Shown here piece after piece: positions 50,795-61,941 of a DNA stretch of 64,000 nucleotides (positions within the stretch are counted from its first letter, which is position 1; the number at the start of each line of letters is the position of its first letter). A program made the translations under genes and the position numbers. The stretch is from Sphingobacteriia bacterium. Its GTDB lineage: Bacteria; Pseudomonadota; Alphaproteobacteria; Rickettsiales; 33-17. The notes beneath the pieces are model-generated. The model ran no database searches and was not told the DNA's origin. It worked only from the letters and a program-made list of their open reading frames with translations. The DNA is taken from positions 434,001 through 498,000 of the forward strand of contig JAFKLR010000003.1 of the NCBI GenBank assembly GCA_017304685.1, read 5' to 3'.

Positions 50795-52408
50795 ATGTCG
50801 CTAGGTAGACCGACTAAAAAACCAAAAACTTATAAAACTCAGTCAAATTATAAAGTAACCATTTACCCTGCAGATAAACAGTCAGAGAATTTATTAGACA
50901 ATCAACCTACTATATTTCAGCCTTTAAATAATAAAGAAAATGAAGAAGGGTATAGTTTTATAACTCCTTCTAACTTTAGATTAGATCCGAATAATTTAAG
51001 ATTTGATCCTAATGCTTCTTTAGCCACTCAAAATGTAATAATTGGAAAAGATTTTATAGAAAGTTTTAATAAATATACGGAGCAAAGCGCTGAATCAATT
51101 GAAGTATTGAAAGAATTAGATGGGGCAATAAAGAAATTAAAAGAAGATAATAATACTCTTAAAGCAGAAAGAGCTAACTTAAGAGTACAGATAGCAGATT
51201 TAATGGAAAAAAATGAAAAACTTACCGATGATTTAAGAGAAGCAGATTTAAAAACTATACAGCTCAAAGCAAAAGATGAAACAATCGAAAATTTATATAA
51301 AGAAATTAAAGGTAAAGACAAGACAATTGAGAGTGTAAATAAACAAATACATGCTCTTTTACTTGCAAGTAAAAAAGACGAAACTCAACATAAAAATGAT
51401 ATTAAGGTTTTAAATGATAACTTAGAAAAGCTTCGTAAGGAATTACAAAGTGTTAAAAGTGAAAAGAATAATCTTAACAATCAAAATTCTAAACAAGCGC
51501 AACAATTAGAGACATTAAAAGCAGAGCTTGAAAAAGAGAAGCAAGAAAAATCTGCAATTCAATCTAAGAAGGCTTCAGAAGTTGATACATATAAAGGTAA
51601 ATTAGAAGCTATTAAGAAAACTCAAACCACCTTACAAAGGAAAAATAGTGATTTGCAAGCTAGAATTAAATCATCAGAAAAGAAGAGTGATCAATCATTA
51701 GATGAACAGCTGTCAAGCTTACAACAGGAAAATAGTGAGCTTCAAGAAAAAGTAAAATCGCAAAATAGTATAATTGAAGAAAAAGATAAGGTGAATTCTC
51801 AATTGTCCCTGCAAATAGAAGAATTAAAAAATCAAATTACCACAATAAATAGACAAAAAGAATTTACAGATGGGGTAAATATCTATCGTGGGCATAAAAT
51901 TGAAGAATTAACAGAAGAAAATAGTAATTTAAATAATAAATTGGAAGTTTTGCAAAATGAAATAGAAGAGCTCCAAATTGTTACTCAGGAATCTGAAAAA
52001 GAATCTCAAGATTTAAAAAGTAAACTTGGAAAAGTAATAGAATTACTTAAATCCTCTCGTGAAGAGAACGCTACATTAACTAAACAGATTGAAAATTTGT
52101 TACTTACTCAAGATATGTTTGTTTGGGATAAAGAAAGGTTAAGCGCGGTATACGAAGAAGAAATTAAATTATTAAAAGAACAAAGAGAAGTATTAGCTAC
52201 AGAATTAAAAAAATATAAGGAACAAAAGTTAGCAAATAATATTAGTTTAGGTGTTATTGGAAGTGGAAATGACTCTGAGCAATATAGTAAAATTACCAAC
52301 CAATTTGCTTTAAAAAATCCTTTTGATACTTGGAGAGATATTTTCACTGAAAAAAATGAAGAAATCGCTTCTAAAAAAGATTTCAATCAAAGTATGACTC
52401 AAGTTTAA
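50795..52408 (+). CDS. Long coiled-coil protein
   Basis: 537 aa from the ATG at 50795, which has a strong GGTGAGGG site; a GTG at 50783 overlaps it. Residues ~1-75 are polar with a basic start (LGRPTKKPKTYKTQ). From ~85 to ~490 the sequence is almost continuous heptad coiled coil, rich in E, K, Q, L and N, with many LxxENxxL-type repeats. The last ~45 residues are non-coiled (NPFDTWRDIF). No signal peptide or membrane helix. Could be a cytoskeletal/scaffold or host-interacting protein; nothing specific is recognised. Transcribed divergently from groES. Confidence 0.75.
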   Translation: MSLGRPTKKPKTYKTQSNYKVTIYPADKQSENLLDNQPTIFQPLNNKENEEGYSFITPSNFRLDPNNLRFDPNASLATQNVIIGKDFIESFNKYTEQSAESIEVLKELDGAIKKLKEDNNTLKAERANLRVQIADLMEKNEKLTDDLREADLKTIQLKAKDETIENLYKEIKGKDKTIESVNKQIHALLLASKKDETQHKNDIKVLNDNLEKLRKELQSVKSEKNNLNNQNSKQAQQLETLKAELEKEKQEKSAIQSKKASEVDTYKGKLEAIKKTQTTLQRKNSDLQARIKSSEKKSDQSLDEQLSSLQQENSELQEKVKSQNSIIEEKDKVNSQLSLQIEELKNQITTINRQKEFTDGVNIYRGHKIEELTEENSNLNNKLEVLQNEIEELQIVTQESEKESQDLKSKLGKVIELLKSSREENATLTKQIENLLLTQDMFVWDKERLSAVYEEEIKLLKEQREVLATELKKYKEQKLANNISLGVIGSGNDSEQYSKITNQFALKNPFDTWRDIFTEKNEEIASKKDFNQSMTQV

Positions 52409-52478
52409 TAAAAAATATTGCTTAATTGACCTCTAATACATATTCTAATTATTTAATTTTGTATTAAAGAGGTAGATT

Positions 52479-53789
52479 ATGCGAAATATTTTATTAAGCT
52501 TAGTTTCAGTATTGATTGTAAGTAATTGTGCAACTAATACCAACTTTGAAAAAATAAGTTTTAAGGATATTAACGATACAAAAGAAATATCTCAAAATCC
52601 TAATGATATAATTAAAGATGATTTAGGGTCATTAAAATTTAATACTTCATTATTTTTTAGCCCTTGGGAAATTGATAACCCACATTCGTGGGATAATAGG
52701 AATAATGAGGAACTTAGAAAAGAGATAATCGAAGCTTCTTTAAAAATAAAAGAATCTTACAATGAAGCGTTAGTTAAAAAACCTTTAGGTGAGTTTGAAG
52801 CGGATCTAGAAAACGCAAATTATGATAAATTATTTACTTACAAAAAGCCTGCTTTAATTTCAAAAAATACAAATCTAAGGAGACTTCCAACTCTACGTCA
52901 TTATTTTGATGATCCAACTACAGCAGGTGAAGGATATCCATTTGATTATGGTCAAGAAAGTTCTCTTTATTTAGGTACACCAGTTAGAATTAGCCATTAC
53001 TCTAAAGATAAAGCATGGGTTTTTATATTTTCAAATGATAAAGCTTCAGGTTTTGTAAAAGTAAGTGATTTAGTTGAACTTACAGTAAAACAAGCTGAAG
53101 AATATAAAGAGCATAAATTAGCAGTAGTTATAAAAGAGAATTCTCCAATATATAATAATAAAGGAGAATTTATTGAATACTTAAAAATAGGTTCGTATTT
53201 ACCTGTTAAATTTGATTTAAGTACACATTCAAATAAAGTTTTAATTCCTTCAAATGGGAAATTAGAATGGGTCAATGTTCAAAATAATTATATAAATTCA
53301 GGCTTTCTAGAATTTAATAAAGAAAATTTGAGTAAAATTATAAGTGAATTAATTAATACTCCTTATGGTTGGGGTGGTTATTTAGGTAATCGCGATTGCT
53401 CTCAATTCATAAAAGATATATATGCATCTTTCGGTGTATATTTGCCAAGGAATTCACGTGATCAAGCGGAGTTTTTTGAAAGTGTGGATATTTTTAATTT
53501 ATCAAAAGATGAAAAAATAAATTTCCTAAAAAATAATGGAAAAGCTTTTACTACACTTATTTTCAAAAGAGGACATATAGGCATTTACGCAGGTGAATAT
53601 AATGGTAAGCCTATAATGCTTCATGATGTATGGGGCGTAGTCTTAGCTAAGAATAAAGAAAAGGGTAGAAATATTATTGGTAGAAGTTTATTTTCATATT
53701 TAGATTTTGGTAAAGAACTAGAAAATTACAGTAACGAAGATGCTTTTATAAATAAAATTTCAAAAATAATTTTTTTAAGTGAGAAGTAA
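52479..53789 (+). CDS. Lipoprotein-like SH3/NlpC-P60 peptidase
   Basis: 436 aa. N-terminal signal with a lipobox-like Cys (LIVSNC, C17; Asn at -1 is atypical). A bacterial SH3-like region spans ~120-200 (LRRLPTLRHYF, VRISHYSKDKAWVFIF, GFVKVSDL). The NlpC/P60 domain has catalytic Cys C307 in GWGGYLGNRDCSQFI, His H366 in RGHIGIYAG and a third polar residue H382 in MLHDVWG. The SH3 plus C40 layout is that of enzymes cleaving the D-Glu-meso-DAP link in peptidoglycan stem peptides. Acts in the periplasm; likely roles are wall remodelling or recycling. Ribosome-binding site AGAGG precedes the ATG. Confidence 0.9.
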   Translation: MRNILLSLVSVLIVSNCATNTNFEKISFKDINDTKEISQNPNDIIKDDLGSLKFNTSLFFSPWEIDNPHSWDNRNNEELRKEIIEASLKIKESYNEALVKKPLGEFEADLENANYDKLFTYKKPALISKNTNLRRLPTLRHYFDDPTTAGEGYPFDYGQESSLYLGTPVRISHYSKDKAWVFIFSNDKASGFVKVSDLVELTVKQAEEYKEHKLAVVIKENSPIYNNKGEFIEYLKIGSYLPVKFDLSTHSNKVLIPSNGKLEWVNVQNNYINSGFLEFNKENLSKIISELINTPYGWGGYLGNRDCSQFIKDIYASFGVYLPRNSRDQAEFFESVDIFNLSKDEKINFLKNNGKAFTTLIFKRGHIGIYAGEYNGKPIMLHDVWGVVLAKNKEKGRNIIGRSLFSYLDFGKELENYSNEDAFINKISKIIFLSEK

Positions 53790-53802
53790 GTAAAAAAAAA
53801 GC

Positions 53803-53830
53803 GCGCAGTTAATTGGAATTAAAACTGCGC
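53803..53830 (-). terminator. Terminator after lpxA
   Basis: GCGCAGTT (53803-53810), 12-base loop, AACTGCGC (53823-53830). On the minus strand a run of T follows (from the A run at 53792-53800). It ends the lpxD-fabZ-lpxA operon and may partly serve the convergent gene. Confidence 0.8.
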
Positions 53831-53837
53831 TCTTTAA

Positions 53838-54638
53838 TTAAATTTTTGGCATGCAAAATGATCTCGAAGTTTCTTCTTTTAGGAAAGTAACTAAATGTTG
53901 AACACCTTCAAATGAATTGAATTCTTGTTTAATTTCATCGACTCTTTCTTCAAAGCTTTTTGCGGCTTTTTTATTTTCAAAGAGTTTTTCATAAGCTTCT
54001 CTTAAAGCATTAATTTCATCACGATTAAAATTGCGTCTTTTAAGTCCAACGATATTAAGCCCTGCAAGGCTTGCGCGTTCACCCATAATTAAACCATAAG
54101 GAATAACATCTTTTTCTACCGCGCTCATTCCGCCAATCATTGCATGAGCGCCAATTCTTACCCATTGATGAACTGCTGCAAGACCACCAATAATAGCAAA
54201 TTCTTCAATTGTCACGTGTCCTGCAAGTGTTGCGTTATTTGCCATAATCACATTATTTCCAATTGTGCAATCATGTGCAACGTGGCAACTCATCATAAAT
54301 AAGCAATTATCACCAATTTTTGTAATTAACCCACCACCTTCAGTGCCTGGGTTCATAGTAGTATATTCGCGTATTGAATTATTATTACCAATAATTAGTT
54401 TTGATTCTTCACCTTTATATTTTAAATCTTGAGGTATTGAACCTAAAGAAACAAATGGAAAAATTTTATTATCATTACCAATAGTTGTATGACCGTCAAC
54501 GACAACATGAGAATGAAGTTTAGTTCCTTTTCCAATTTTCACGTTATCATATACTATACAAAATGGCCCAATTTCTACATCAACGTCAATTTGAGCTTTA
54601 GGGCTAATAACAGCGCTAGGATGAATTTTTGTTGTCAT
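53838..54638 (-). CDS. lpxA: Acyl-ACP--UDP-GlcNAc O-acyltransferase LpxA
   Basis: 266 aa. It catalyses the first step of lipid A synthesis. Left-handed beta-helix hexapeptide repeats run through residues 1-190 (IHPSAVISPKAQID; GNDNKIFPFVSLG; NNVIMANNATLAGHV), with the catalytic His in CHVAHDCTIG and the VHQWVRIGAHAMIGGMS segment. C-terminal helical domain present. Starts at the base next to the fabZ stop, so tightly coupled; the usual lpxI/lpxB genes do not follow. Confidence 0.97.
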   Translation of the reverse strand: MTTKIHPSAVISPKAQIDVDVEIGPFCIVYDNVKIGKGTKLHSHVVVDGHTTIGNDNKIFPFVSLGSIPQDLKYKGEESKLIIGNNNSIREYTTMNPGTEGGGLITKIGDNCLFMMSCHVAHDCTIGNNVIMANNATLAGHVTIEEFAIIGGLAAVHQWVRIGAHAMIGGMSAVEKDVIPYGLIMGERASLAGLNIVGLKRRNFNRDEINALREAYEKLFENKKAAKSFEERVDEIKQEFNSFEGVQHLVTFLKEETSRSFCMPKI

Positions 54639-55091
54639 TTAATTCTCCACAATCATGGCAGTAAAAATAGCTTCGGCAACTTTAACATCATCAACGTATG
54701 ATTCGCCTCTAAATTTCCATACATTACTTTTTTGCTTTTCTTTATAAACATGCATTTTTAATGTATCTCCAGGTATAACTGGTTTTCTAAATTTTGCTTC
54801 TTCAATTGACATAAAATATACCAATTTTCCTTTAGCGCTTTCACCAAGAGTTTGGACAACAACAGCAGCAGAAGTTTGTGCCATTGCTTCAATTATAAGT
54901 ACACCTGGCATAATAGGTTTACCTGGAAAATGACCCATGAAATGCGGTTCATTAAAAGTTACATTTTTAATACCAATAGCAGATACATCAGATTTAATAT
55001 CAATTATTCTATCAACAAGTAAAATTGGATAGCGATGTGGGATCATGCCCATTATTTCTTCTATTTCAATTCTTTCGAGATTTTTAGTCAT
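54639..55091 (-). CDS. fabZ: 3-hydroxyacyl-ACP dehydratase FabZ
   Basis: 150 aa. Hot-dog fold dehydratase of fatty acid synthesis. [11 protein letters not shown] at the start, the catalytic His in [22 protein letters not shown], and the catalytic Glu in the following helix. Overlaps the end of lpxD by eight bases and abuts lpxA, the common lpxD-fabZ-lpxA order that links fatty-acid and lipid A synthesis. Confidence 0.97.
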   Translation of the reverse strand: MTKNLERIEIEEIMGMIPHRYPILLVDRIIDIKSDVSAIGIKNVTFNEPHFMGHFPGKPIMPGVLIIEAMAQTSAAVVVQTLGESAKGKLVYFMSIEEAKFRKPVIPGDTLKMHVYKEKQKSNVWKFRGESYVDDVKVAEAIFTAMIVEN

Positions 55092-56115
55092 TTTGACCAG
55101 CCTTTTTAATTAATTTACTTACAGCAAGAGTTTGACGATGCCAATCTTTAACCGGCACAGCAGGGCTTCCACCAACTGTCATTCCATCTGGTATGTCTTT
55201 CATTACACCAGATTGTGCAGCTACCTGAACACGATTTCCAATTTTTAAGTGACCTGCGAATCCTGATTGGCCGCCTGTTATAACATAATCACCAAGAATT
55301 GTACTGCCTGCAATACCGGTCATAGAGACGATAATACAGTGTTTGCCGGTTATTACATTATGAGCAATTTGAACAAGGTTATCAATTTTTGTACCTTCAC
55401 CAATTATTGTGTCATTTGCCGAACCACGATCAATAGTAGTATTTGCTCCAATCTCAACATCGTTATTAATAATAACACGTCCTACTTGTGGAACTTTATA
55501 GTGGCTACCTAAATGAAAAGAATAGCCAAAGCCATCTTGTCCTATTGATACATTAGGATGTATGCTACATCTATCACCGATAATGGAATATTGAATACAT
55601 GTACCACTATAAATTCTGGTGCTATTTCCAATTTTACAGTTATTTTTTATAACAACATTAGAATCTATAAAACAATTTTCACCTATTTCTACTTCTTCCT
55701 CTATAACGGCATTATGACCAATATATGTTCCCCTTCCGATTATTGCAGATTTTGCTACAAAAGCTGTAGGTTCAATTTTTGCACTTGGTACATGTTTAGC
55801 TTGATAAAAATATTCTAATAATTTTGCATAGTGAAAATATGGATTAGGTGTAATAAATAAAATACATTTTTTTGGTGCATAGCTTATATAATCTTTACTA
55901 ATAAGGATGGCACCAGCTTGAGTGTTGGAAAGCTCATTAACATATTTTTTATTAATAAAAAAGCTTACTTTATTTGAGTCAGCATTTTTTAATGAAGCAG
56001 TGTTATCGAAAATATGATTTTCATTTCCGCCGTTGTAATCAACTTCTATTTGTAGTAATTCTGCAATTTTTGAAGCTGGAATATGTAAATTAATATTAAA
56101 AAAATCAGAATTCAT
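55084..56115 (-). CDS. lpxD: UDP-3-O-acylglucosamine N-acyltransferase LpxD
   Basis: 343 aa, standard length. It adds the N-linked hydroxyacyl chain in lipid A synthesis. N-terminal uridine-binding domain ([25 protein letters not shown]), then a hexapeptide beta-helix ([19 protein letters not shown] ...), the catalytic His in [13 protein letters not shown], and a C-terminal helix ([16 protein letters not shown]). First gene of the unit; its promoter should lie in the ~300 bases upstream. Confidence 0.97.
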   Translation of the reverse strand: MNSDFFNINLHIPASKIAELLQIEVDYNGGNENHIFDNTASLKNADSNKVSFFINKKYVNELSNTQAGAILISKDYISYAPKKCILFITPNPYFHYAKLLEYFYQAKHVPSAKIEPTAFVAKSAIIGRGTYIGHNAVIEEEVEIGENCFIDSNVVIKNNCKIGNSTRIYSGTCIQYSIIGDRCSIHPNVSIGQDGFGYSFHLGSHYKVPQVGRVIINNDVEIGANTTIDRGSANDTIIGEGTKIDNLVQIAHNVITGKHCIIVSMTGIAGSTILGDYVITGGQSGFAGHLKIGNRVQVAAQSGVMKDIPDGMTVGGSPAVPVKDWHRQTLAVSKLIKKAGQND

Positions 56116-56418
56116 TGAAATTCCCTTATGCTTATATTTAGCTAATATTACTAAAGTATTAGCGCCAAAAGCTCAAGATATTAAAAGGTTACAATATGTT
56201 ACAAAGATATAACACAAAACGTAGTAATGCTAAGCCTATAATCTACAAAATTTAAGTTAATATTGTAAGTTAAGTAATAAAAGAATTAGTAATAAATTAT
56301 AATGATTTTTAATAATTAAAAGTTTACATTTTAACGTAATTACCTTTATTTTCAAATCAAAAAATTTAAAGTAAACAAATATCTATAATAAATTAATTTA
56401 AGAGTTTAATAGAAAAAA
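56116..56418. other. Non-coding stretch upstream of lpxD
   Basis: About 300 AT-rich bases between lpxD and an unknown minus-strand gene. It must hold the lpxD promoter, but no convincing -35/-10 pair stands out. No repeats seen. Confidence 0.45.
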
Positions 56419-56940
56419 TCAAAATCTTTCCAAAGGAGAGGAGGAAAGGATTTTTTCATTTTCAAAAGATGAGCTATATTCTCTATCAGAGTTTGAGCTA
56501 TTTGAATCTCTAAAACATTTTTCGCTTGTTTTATAATCCACATATTTACTGAATCTATTCCATTCTTCAGGGTTATTTGCGCCTTGCATAAGTTTAGAAT
56601 TTTTTGCAATGTACTCCATCAGTTTTTTTTCATTACAAAAATTTAAAATGTGTTTAATTTTTTCTTTTATGTAATTAAAATCTTCAGTGATTGTAGTGAT
56701 TTCTTCATATTCATATTTACTCTCATCAATCACATAAGTTTTGAAGGGAATTTTATTTTTTTCAAGTATTGCAGCAATTAACGGTTGCATATTAAATTCC
56801 CAATTTAATGCAATAGGAACACTAGTGTCTTTCTCTTTTACTTTGGTAAGTTTTTTAAGCAACTCTTCTATACCAATTTCTTTAAGAATTTTAATTTTTT
56901 CATCAAAAGTTTTACTAATATCAAATAATTTTGCAATCAT
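56419..56940 (-). CDS. Hypothetical protein (possible paralogue of the gene at 17868)
   Basis: 173 aa. Helical N-terminus (MIAKLFDISKTFDEKIKIL), then LNWEFNMQPLIAAILEKN, a YVIDESKYEYEEI strand, and helix FNYIKEKIKHILNF. The same layout is seen in the 170-aa protein at 17868-18380. The tail is Ser-rich and acidic (SNSSNSDREYSSSFENE). No signal peptide or membrane helix. Function unknown; the pair may be a small lineage-specific family. Confidence 0.6.
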   Translation of the reverse strand: MIAKLFDISKTFDEKIKILKEIGIEELLKKLTKVKEKDTSVPIALNWEFNMQPLIAAILEKNKIPFKTYVIDESKYEYEEITTITEDFNYIKEKIKHILNFCNEKKLMEYIAKNSKLMQGANNPEEWNRFSKYVDYKTSEKCFRDSNSSNSDREYSSSFENEKILSSSPLERF

Positions 56941-57205
56941 GCTATAACCGATTTATGTTTTATATATAGATTTTAAAATAAGAGAAAATTTTATTAAGTC
57001 AAAGTAAAATTAGTATTTTAAAATTAAATCAAAAGTTGAAGCTTATTAATTTGGGAAATTATGTAAAGCTTTTTCCACATGAAATATTAAATATTTTTAT
57101 CATAAAGTTTATAAATAAGATTTAATTTCGTAACAAATTTAGCATTGTTAATTTATAATATATGTGTTACTTATTAACTAAATATTAAAATTTATGAGAT
57201 AAATT

Positions 57206-58582
57206 ATGAAAAGAAGAGGTGGTAGCTTAAAAGGTAGAACTACCAAAAGATCAAATACAAATAATGAATCTGAAAATAAGATTTTATCTTTTAACACTCC
57301 ACTAAATAAATTAAATGTTGCCTTACGTAATTCCCAACCTGAATTAGTTGATGATTTATTAAGGGAATTATCTAATTCTCCAAGTGAATTAAATAGAAGT
57401 GATCAAATTGGATTTACACCAATTCATTATGCAATTCAACATGATTTAAACGGATCTAATGAAAAAGTAATTAAACAATTAATTGAAATTTATAAAGTTG
57501 ATATAAATCTTCAGACCATTGATGGGGAAACACCATTACAAATTGCAATACGTAATGGTAATTTTAACATAATAATTTCTCTAATTAATAATGGCGCTAA
57601 AATTATAAATGAACATATTTACTCTGCTATTGAATATGAAAGTAATTCAAGTTTGGAAATATTAAAGCTTTTACTTAAACATCATTCAATTGACCTTAAT
57701 AATCCTAATTATAATAGGGAAACGCCGTTACATATAGCCATACGTACGGGTAATATTAAAGTTATAAATTACTTATTAGATGAAAATATCAAAATTAATA
57801 TTTCATGTAAGAATAGAACAGAATTACAAGCTATAATTGCTCATTGTTCACCAAAACTACCTAATGAAGAAAAATTTAAATTAATTAAGCGTCTAATTTA
57901 TAAAAAAGCTGATGTAAATGCAAAAGATCCTGAAGGTAATACAGTATTACATATTCTAGCTATAAGTGGAGATTATAGTTTTCTTAATTTATTACTTTTA
58001 AACATGCCAGATATTGAAATTAGAAATAATAAAAATGAAACAGTAATTGATATTATATTAAAGCAAATTGATACAATTATTGTTAATTATCGTTATAGTG
58101 ACGAATTCTCTCATCAAATATATGTTGATAAAATTAATTTAAAACTTAATTCATTAAAATCCATTCTAGGAACAATTAAAGATTATAATAAATTAGAAAA
58201 AGTAATTAGTGATATAAAAGAATGTAAGTTTTCAAAGCATCTTCCTGAATATTTTAGTACGCTCACAGTAGAAGAAATAATTAAAGATATAAACCAACCA
58301 AAATATAGAACTCCTATTGTAAGTTTACTCTTTAATACAATTGATGGTTTAAGTGTAAATTTAAAACGTCTTGCTGCAAGAGCTATGAGTGATTTAATTA
58401 TAGAAAACTTATATAAAATAACTTATTTTACTAAGCCTAATGAAAGCTTTAAAGAGCAAGATATTGTAGACGTTATAGTAAAAAATTATACTCAAATATT
58501 TGATATAGAATATGTAGAAGATAGTAGAGATAATTTAGAGGAAAATAATATTAATATAAATATTGAAAACTTATCTAAATGA
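57206..58582 (+). CDS. Ankyrin-repeat protein with basic N-terminus
   Basis: 458 aa. Very basic start (MKRRGGSLKGRTTKRS) followed by about six ankyrin repeats (~30-280): FTPIHYAIQHDLNGSNEKVI, ETPLQIAIRNGNFNIIISLI, ETPLHIAIRTGNIKVINYLL, NTVLHILAISGDYSFLNLLL. The remaining ~170 residues are helical and unrecognised. No signal peptide; the basic start resembles a nuclear or nucleic-acid-binding tail but is not proof. A second ankyrin gene of this type lies at 3508. Convergent with tgt, three bases between stops. Confidence 0.9.
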   Translation: MKRRGGSLKGRTTKRSNTNNESENKILSFNTPLNKLNVALRNSQPELVDDLLRELSNSPSELNRSDQIGFTPIHYAIQHDLNGSNEKVIKQLIEIYKVDINLQTIDGETPLQIAIRNGNFNIIISLINNGAKIINEHIYSAIEYESNSSLEILKLLLKHHSIDLNNPNYNRETPLHIAIRTGNIKVINYLLDENIKINISCKNRTELQAIIAHCSPKLPNEEKFKLIKRLIYKKADVNAKDPEGNTVLHILAISGDYSFLNLLLLNMPDIEIRNNKNETVIDIILKQIDTIIVNYRYSDEFSHQIYVDKINLKLNSLKSILGTIKDYNKLEKVISDIKECKFSKHLPEYFSTLTVEEIIKDINQPKYRTPIVSLLFNTIDGLSVNLKRLAARAMSDLIIENLYKITYFTKPNESFKEQDIVDVIVKNYTQIFDIEYVEDSRDNLEENNININIENLSK

Positions 58583-58585
58583 ACT

Positions 58586-59857
<1,272 letters not shown>

Positions 59858-59883
59858 TTAATCTCAATCGCCGAGGTAATATA

Positions 59884-60876
59884 ATGTTTAAATTGGTGGT
59901 ACTTATGGTTACATTAATGTGTTATCAAGAAGCTCATTCATTAGAATTAGATAAAGTCCTTAACGAAATTGCTGCATTAGAAAATTACTATCCAAATAAA
60001 CCAGTGCGTTTAGGTATTAGCGCTAATTATATTGAAAAAGGTACTAGCTTTCATTATAGAGGAAATGAAAAATTTTTAATGGCAAGTACTGTAAAAGTTC
60101 CAATTGCTATATATACTTTAAAACAAATTGAAGAAAATAACCTAAGTTTAGATGAATCTTTGAAAGTTGCCCCTGAAGATTTGGTTCCATGGAGTAAACT
60201 TGGATATTTTACTACCCATAATCCTGTTCACGTATCTATTGCTGATTTAATTGAAAGTATGATAGCAGTTAGTGATAACACAGCAACTGATATTATATTA
60301 AAAAGAATAGGGGGGATAAAAACTGTTAAAAATTATTTCTCAAACTATGAAGGAATTAGCATTGATAGAAGTATTTTAGAAATATTTCAAACTTATTATG
60401 GGGCTTCAAGTAATCTAACTGGTATGGAATCAAGAAAAGCATATTTAATTAAATCTGACATAGAAAAAGATAGGTTAGCTAAAAAATTCTATAATGATAT
60501 GCGTGATCATGTAACCCCTGTTACTATGACAAATATTTTAAGTGATTTAGTTAATGGTAAATTTTTATCGCCTGATCAAACTAACTTTCTTCTCACCGTG
60601 ATGGAGCATACTATTAACCACGACAGATTACTTAGAACTTTTGGAGCAGGGAATGTTAAGCTTTCTCATAAAACAGGAACCTTTGATCATGAAAGTAAAA
60701 ATTATCCTATAATGAAATTATCTGATATAGGTATATTTACCCTTCCAAATAATGAGCATTTAGTTATGAGTATTTATGCGGAATCAACAAGTGATTTGAA
60801 GGAAAGTGAAGTAAGTTTGTTAGTAGGATTTGCTGCTAGAGTTATTTATGACAATTTATATTTAAATACTAAATAA
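59884..60876 (+). CDS. Class A beta-lactamase-like serine hydrolase
   Basis: 330 aa, longer than most class A enzymes (about 290). Short hydrophobic start (LVVLMVTLMCYQEAHS) suits a signal peptide. Active-site motifs in order: S68-T-V-K71 (SxxK), SDN 130-132, and KTG 263-265. An omega-loop Glu may be E166 (SIDRSILEIFQ), but the loop is atypical and followed by ~40 inserted residues (170-210). It may be a true beta-lactamase or a cell-wall transpeptidase-like hydrolase of the same fold; activity on antibiotics cannot be claimed. GAGG ribosome-binding site upstream. Confidence 0.85.
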   Translation: MFKLVVLMVTLMCYQEAHSLELDKVLNEIAALENYYPNKPVRLGISANYIEKGTSFHYRGNEKFLMASTVKVPIAIYTLKQIEENNLSLDESLKVAPEDLVPWSKLGYFTTHNPVHVSIADLIESMIAVSDNTATDIILKRIGGIKTVKNYFSNYEGISIDRSILEIFQTYYGASSNLTGMESRKAYLIKSDIEKDRLAKKFYNDMRDHVTPVTMTNILSDLVNGKFLSPDQTNFLLTVMEHTINHDRLLRTFGAGNVKLSHKTGTFDHESKNYPIMKLSDIGIFTLPNNEHLVMSIYAESTSDLKESEVSLLVGFAARVIYDNLYLNTK

Positions 60877-60982
60877 AAATAATTTACTAATAAATAGTTA
60901 ATAATGATATTCAATTTAGTTTCTTTGAAATGTTTTATCAATATCTTGACAAATAGGTTAAAATATAATATCATTTATGATG

Positions 60983-61015
60983 AGTAGGGCGCCTGGATTT
61001 CCGCGCACCCCTACT
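60983..61015. repeat. GC-rich imperfect hairpin at the end of the DUF3800 gene
   Basis: AGTAGGG (60983-60989) and CCCTACT (61009-61015) enclose a GC-rich core (CGCCTGGATTTCCGCGC) in a very AT-rich context. It contains the DUF3800 stop. Possibly a dispersed intergenic repeat or a 3'-end hairpin. Confidence 0.5.
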
Positions 61016-61841
61016 TATCTACTTCTTTTTGCATCTTAAGTGGAAACACGCTAAAATAAATACTATCTTTTTTAATATTTCGTGTAATAGCTTTTCCTGA
61101 TAATCTAAAGTCAAAATCACCAAATAGCTTTTCTTCAATATATTTACTTAATTCAAATTTTGCTTGAAAGTTTTTTGAAGATGTATCAAGAACGTCAGCT
61201 TTAATTTTATGCTGCAAGGCTACGGCGCCAAGTAATATATCACACGCTTGTAAAAGAGGTGTGCCAAGTGACTGACTACGTAAAACGTTATTTATATTAG
61301 TTAATGAAAGTAATTCGGTTTCAAGAAGTTTCATAGAAGACTTTGGTTTATTCATATAATCTGCAATAACAGTTGCTCTTTCATTCTTGGCAATATTACA
61401 TTTACATACTGTCTTACAGTAACCTAAATAAGCTTCCCAATAATTATCATGAATTTTTTGATCGTAATTTATATCTCTTCTGTTAACAACAAAAGCACAA
61501 AAATGAAACTTATTTTTAAATAAAATATTGATAAAGGATTTATATAAATCAAGGTTATCTTGTCGTACAGCAGAAAACTTGTATTCATAGTGAGTTGTTG
61601 AAGCAAGTAACGAATTTAATTCTTTATCAGTTAAAATTCTTGGTTCTTTCTGTAAATCGGTAATTAACTTTTTTCTATTAGATCTTAAAACAGAAAATGA
61701 TTTATTATAAGCTTGTAAAATTTGCCATGTAATTTTTGCGCTATCATATACTTTTAATAAACCAATTGAATAATAAGGCTGAGGTCTATTAGGGTCATCA
61801 GTTACACCACTTTCATCGATAAAAATAAAAGGATACTTCAT
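61011..61841 (-). CDS. DUF3800 domain protein
   Basis: 276 aa from the ATG at 61841; a TTG at 61853 adds four residues. The DUF3800 hallmark FIFIDESGVTDDP (DESG, residues 9-12) opens the protein, with later conserved Asp (VIADYMNK) and the C-terminal LLQACDILLGAVALQ helix. The family has an RNase H-like fold with likely metal-dependent nuclease activity and is common in mobile or defence contexts, but here it stands among housekeeping genes without defence partners. Function not established. Confidence 0.85.
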   Translation of the reverse strand: MKYPFIFIDESGVTDDPNRPQPYYSIGLLKVYDSAKITWQILQAYNKSFSVLRSNRKKLITDLQKEPRILTDKELNSLLASTTHYEYKFSAVRQDNLDLYKSFINILFKNKFHFCAFVVNRRDINYDQKIHDNYWEAYLGYCKTVCKCNIAKNERATVIADYMNKPKSSMKLLETELLSLTNINNVLRSQSLGTPLLQACDILLGAVALQHKIKADVLDTSSKNFQAKFELSKYIEEKLFGDFDFRLSGKAITRNIKKDSIYFSVFPLKMQKEVDK

Positions 61842-61941
61842 AAGTTTATTCAATATAAATATATATAGCTTTTATAAACTTAAAATTAATTATATAAAAG
61901 AGTTTTGTAAATTAAAAACTAAATTTGTTTATAATAAGATA

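Noticed and set aside
61011-61841. DUF3800 gene as part of an antiphage defence island
   Set aside because: Its neighbours are nadK, a periplasmic protease and a beta-lactamase-like gene; no defence partner is present.
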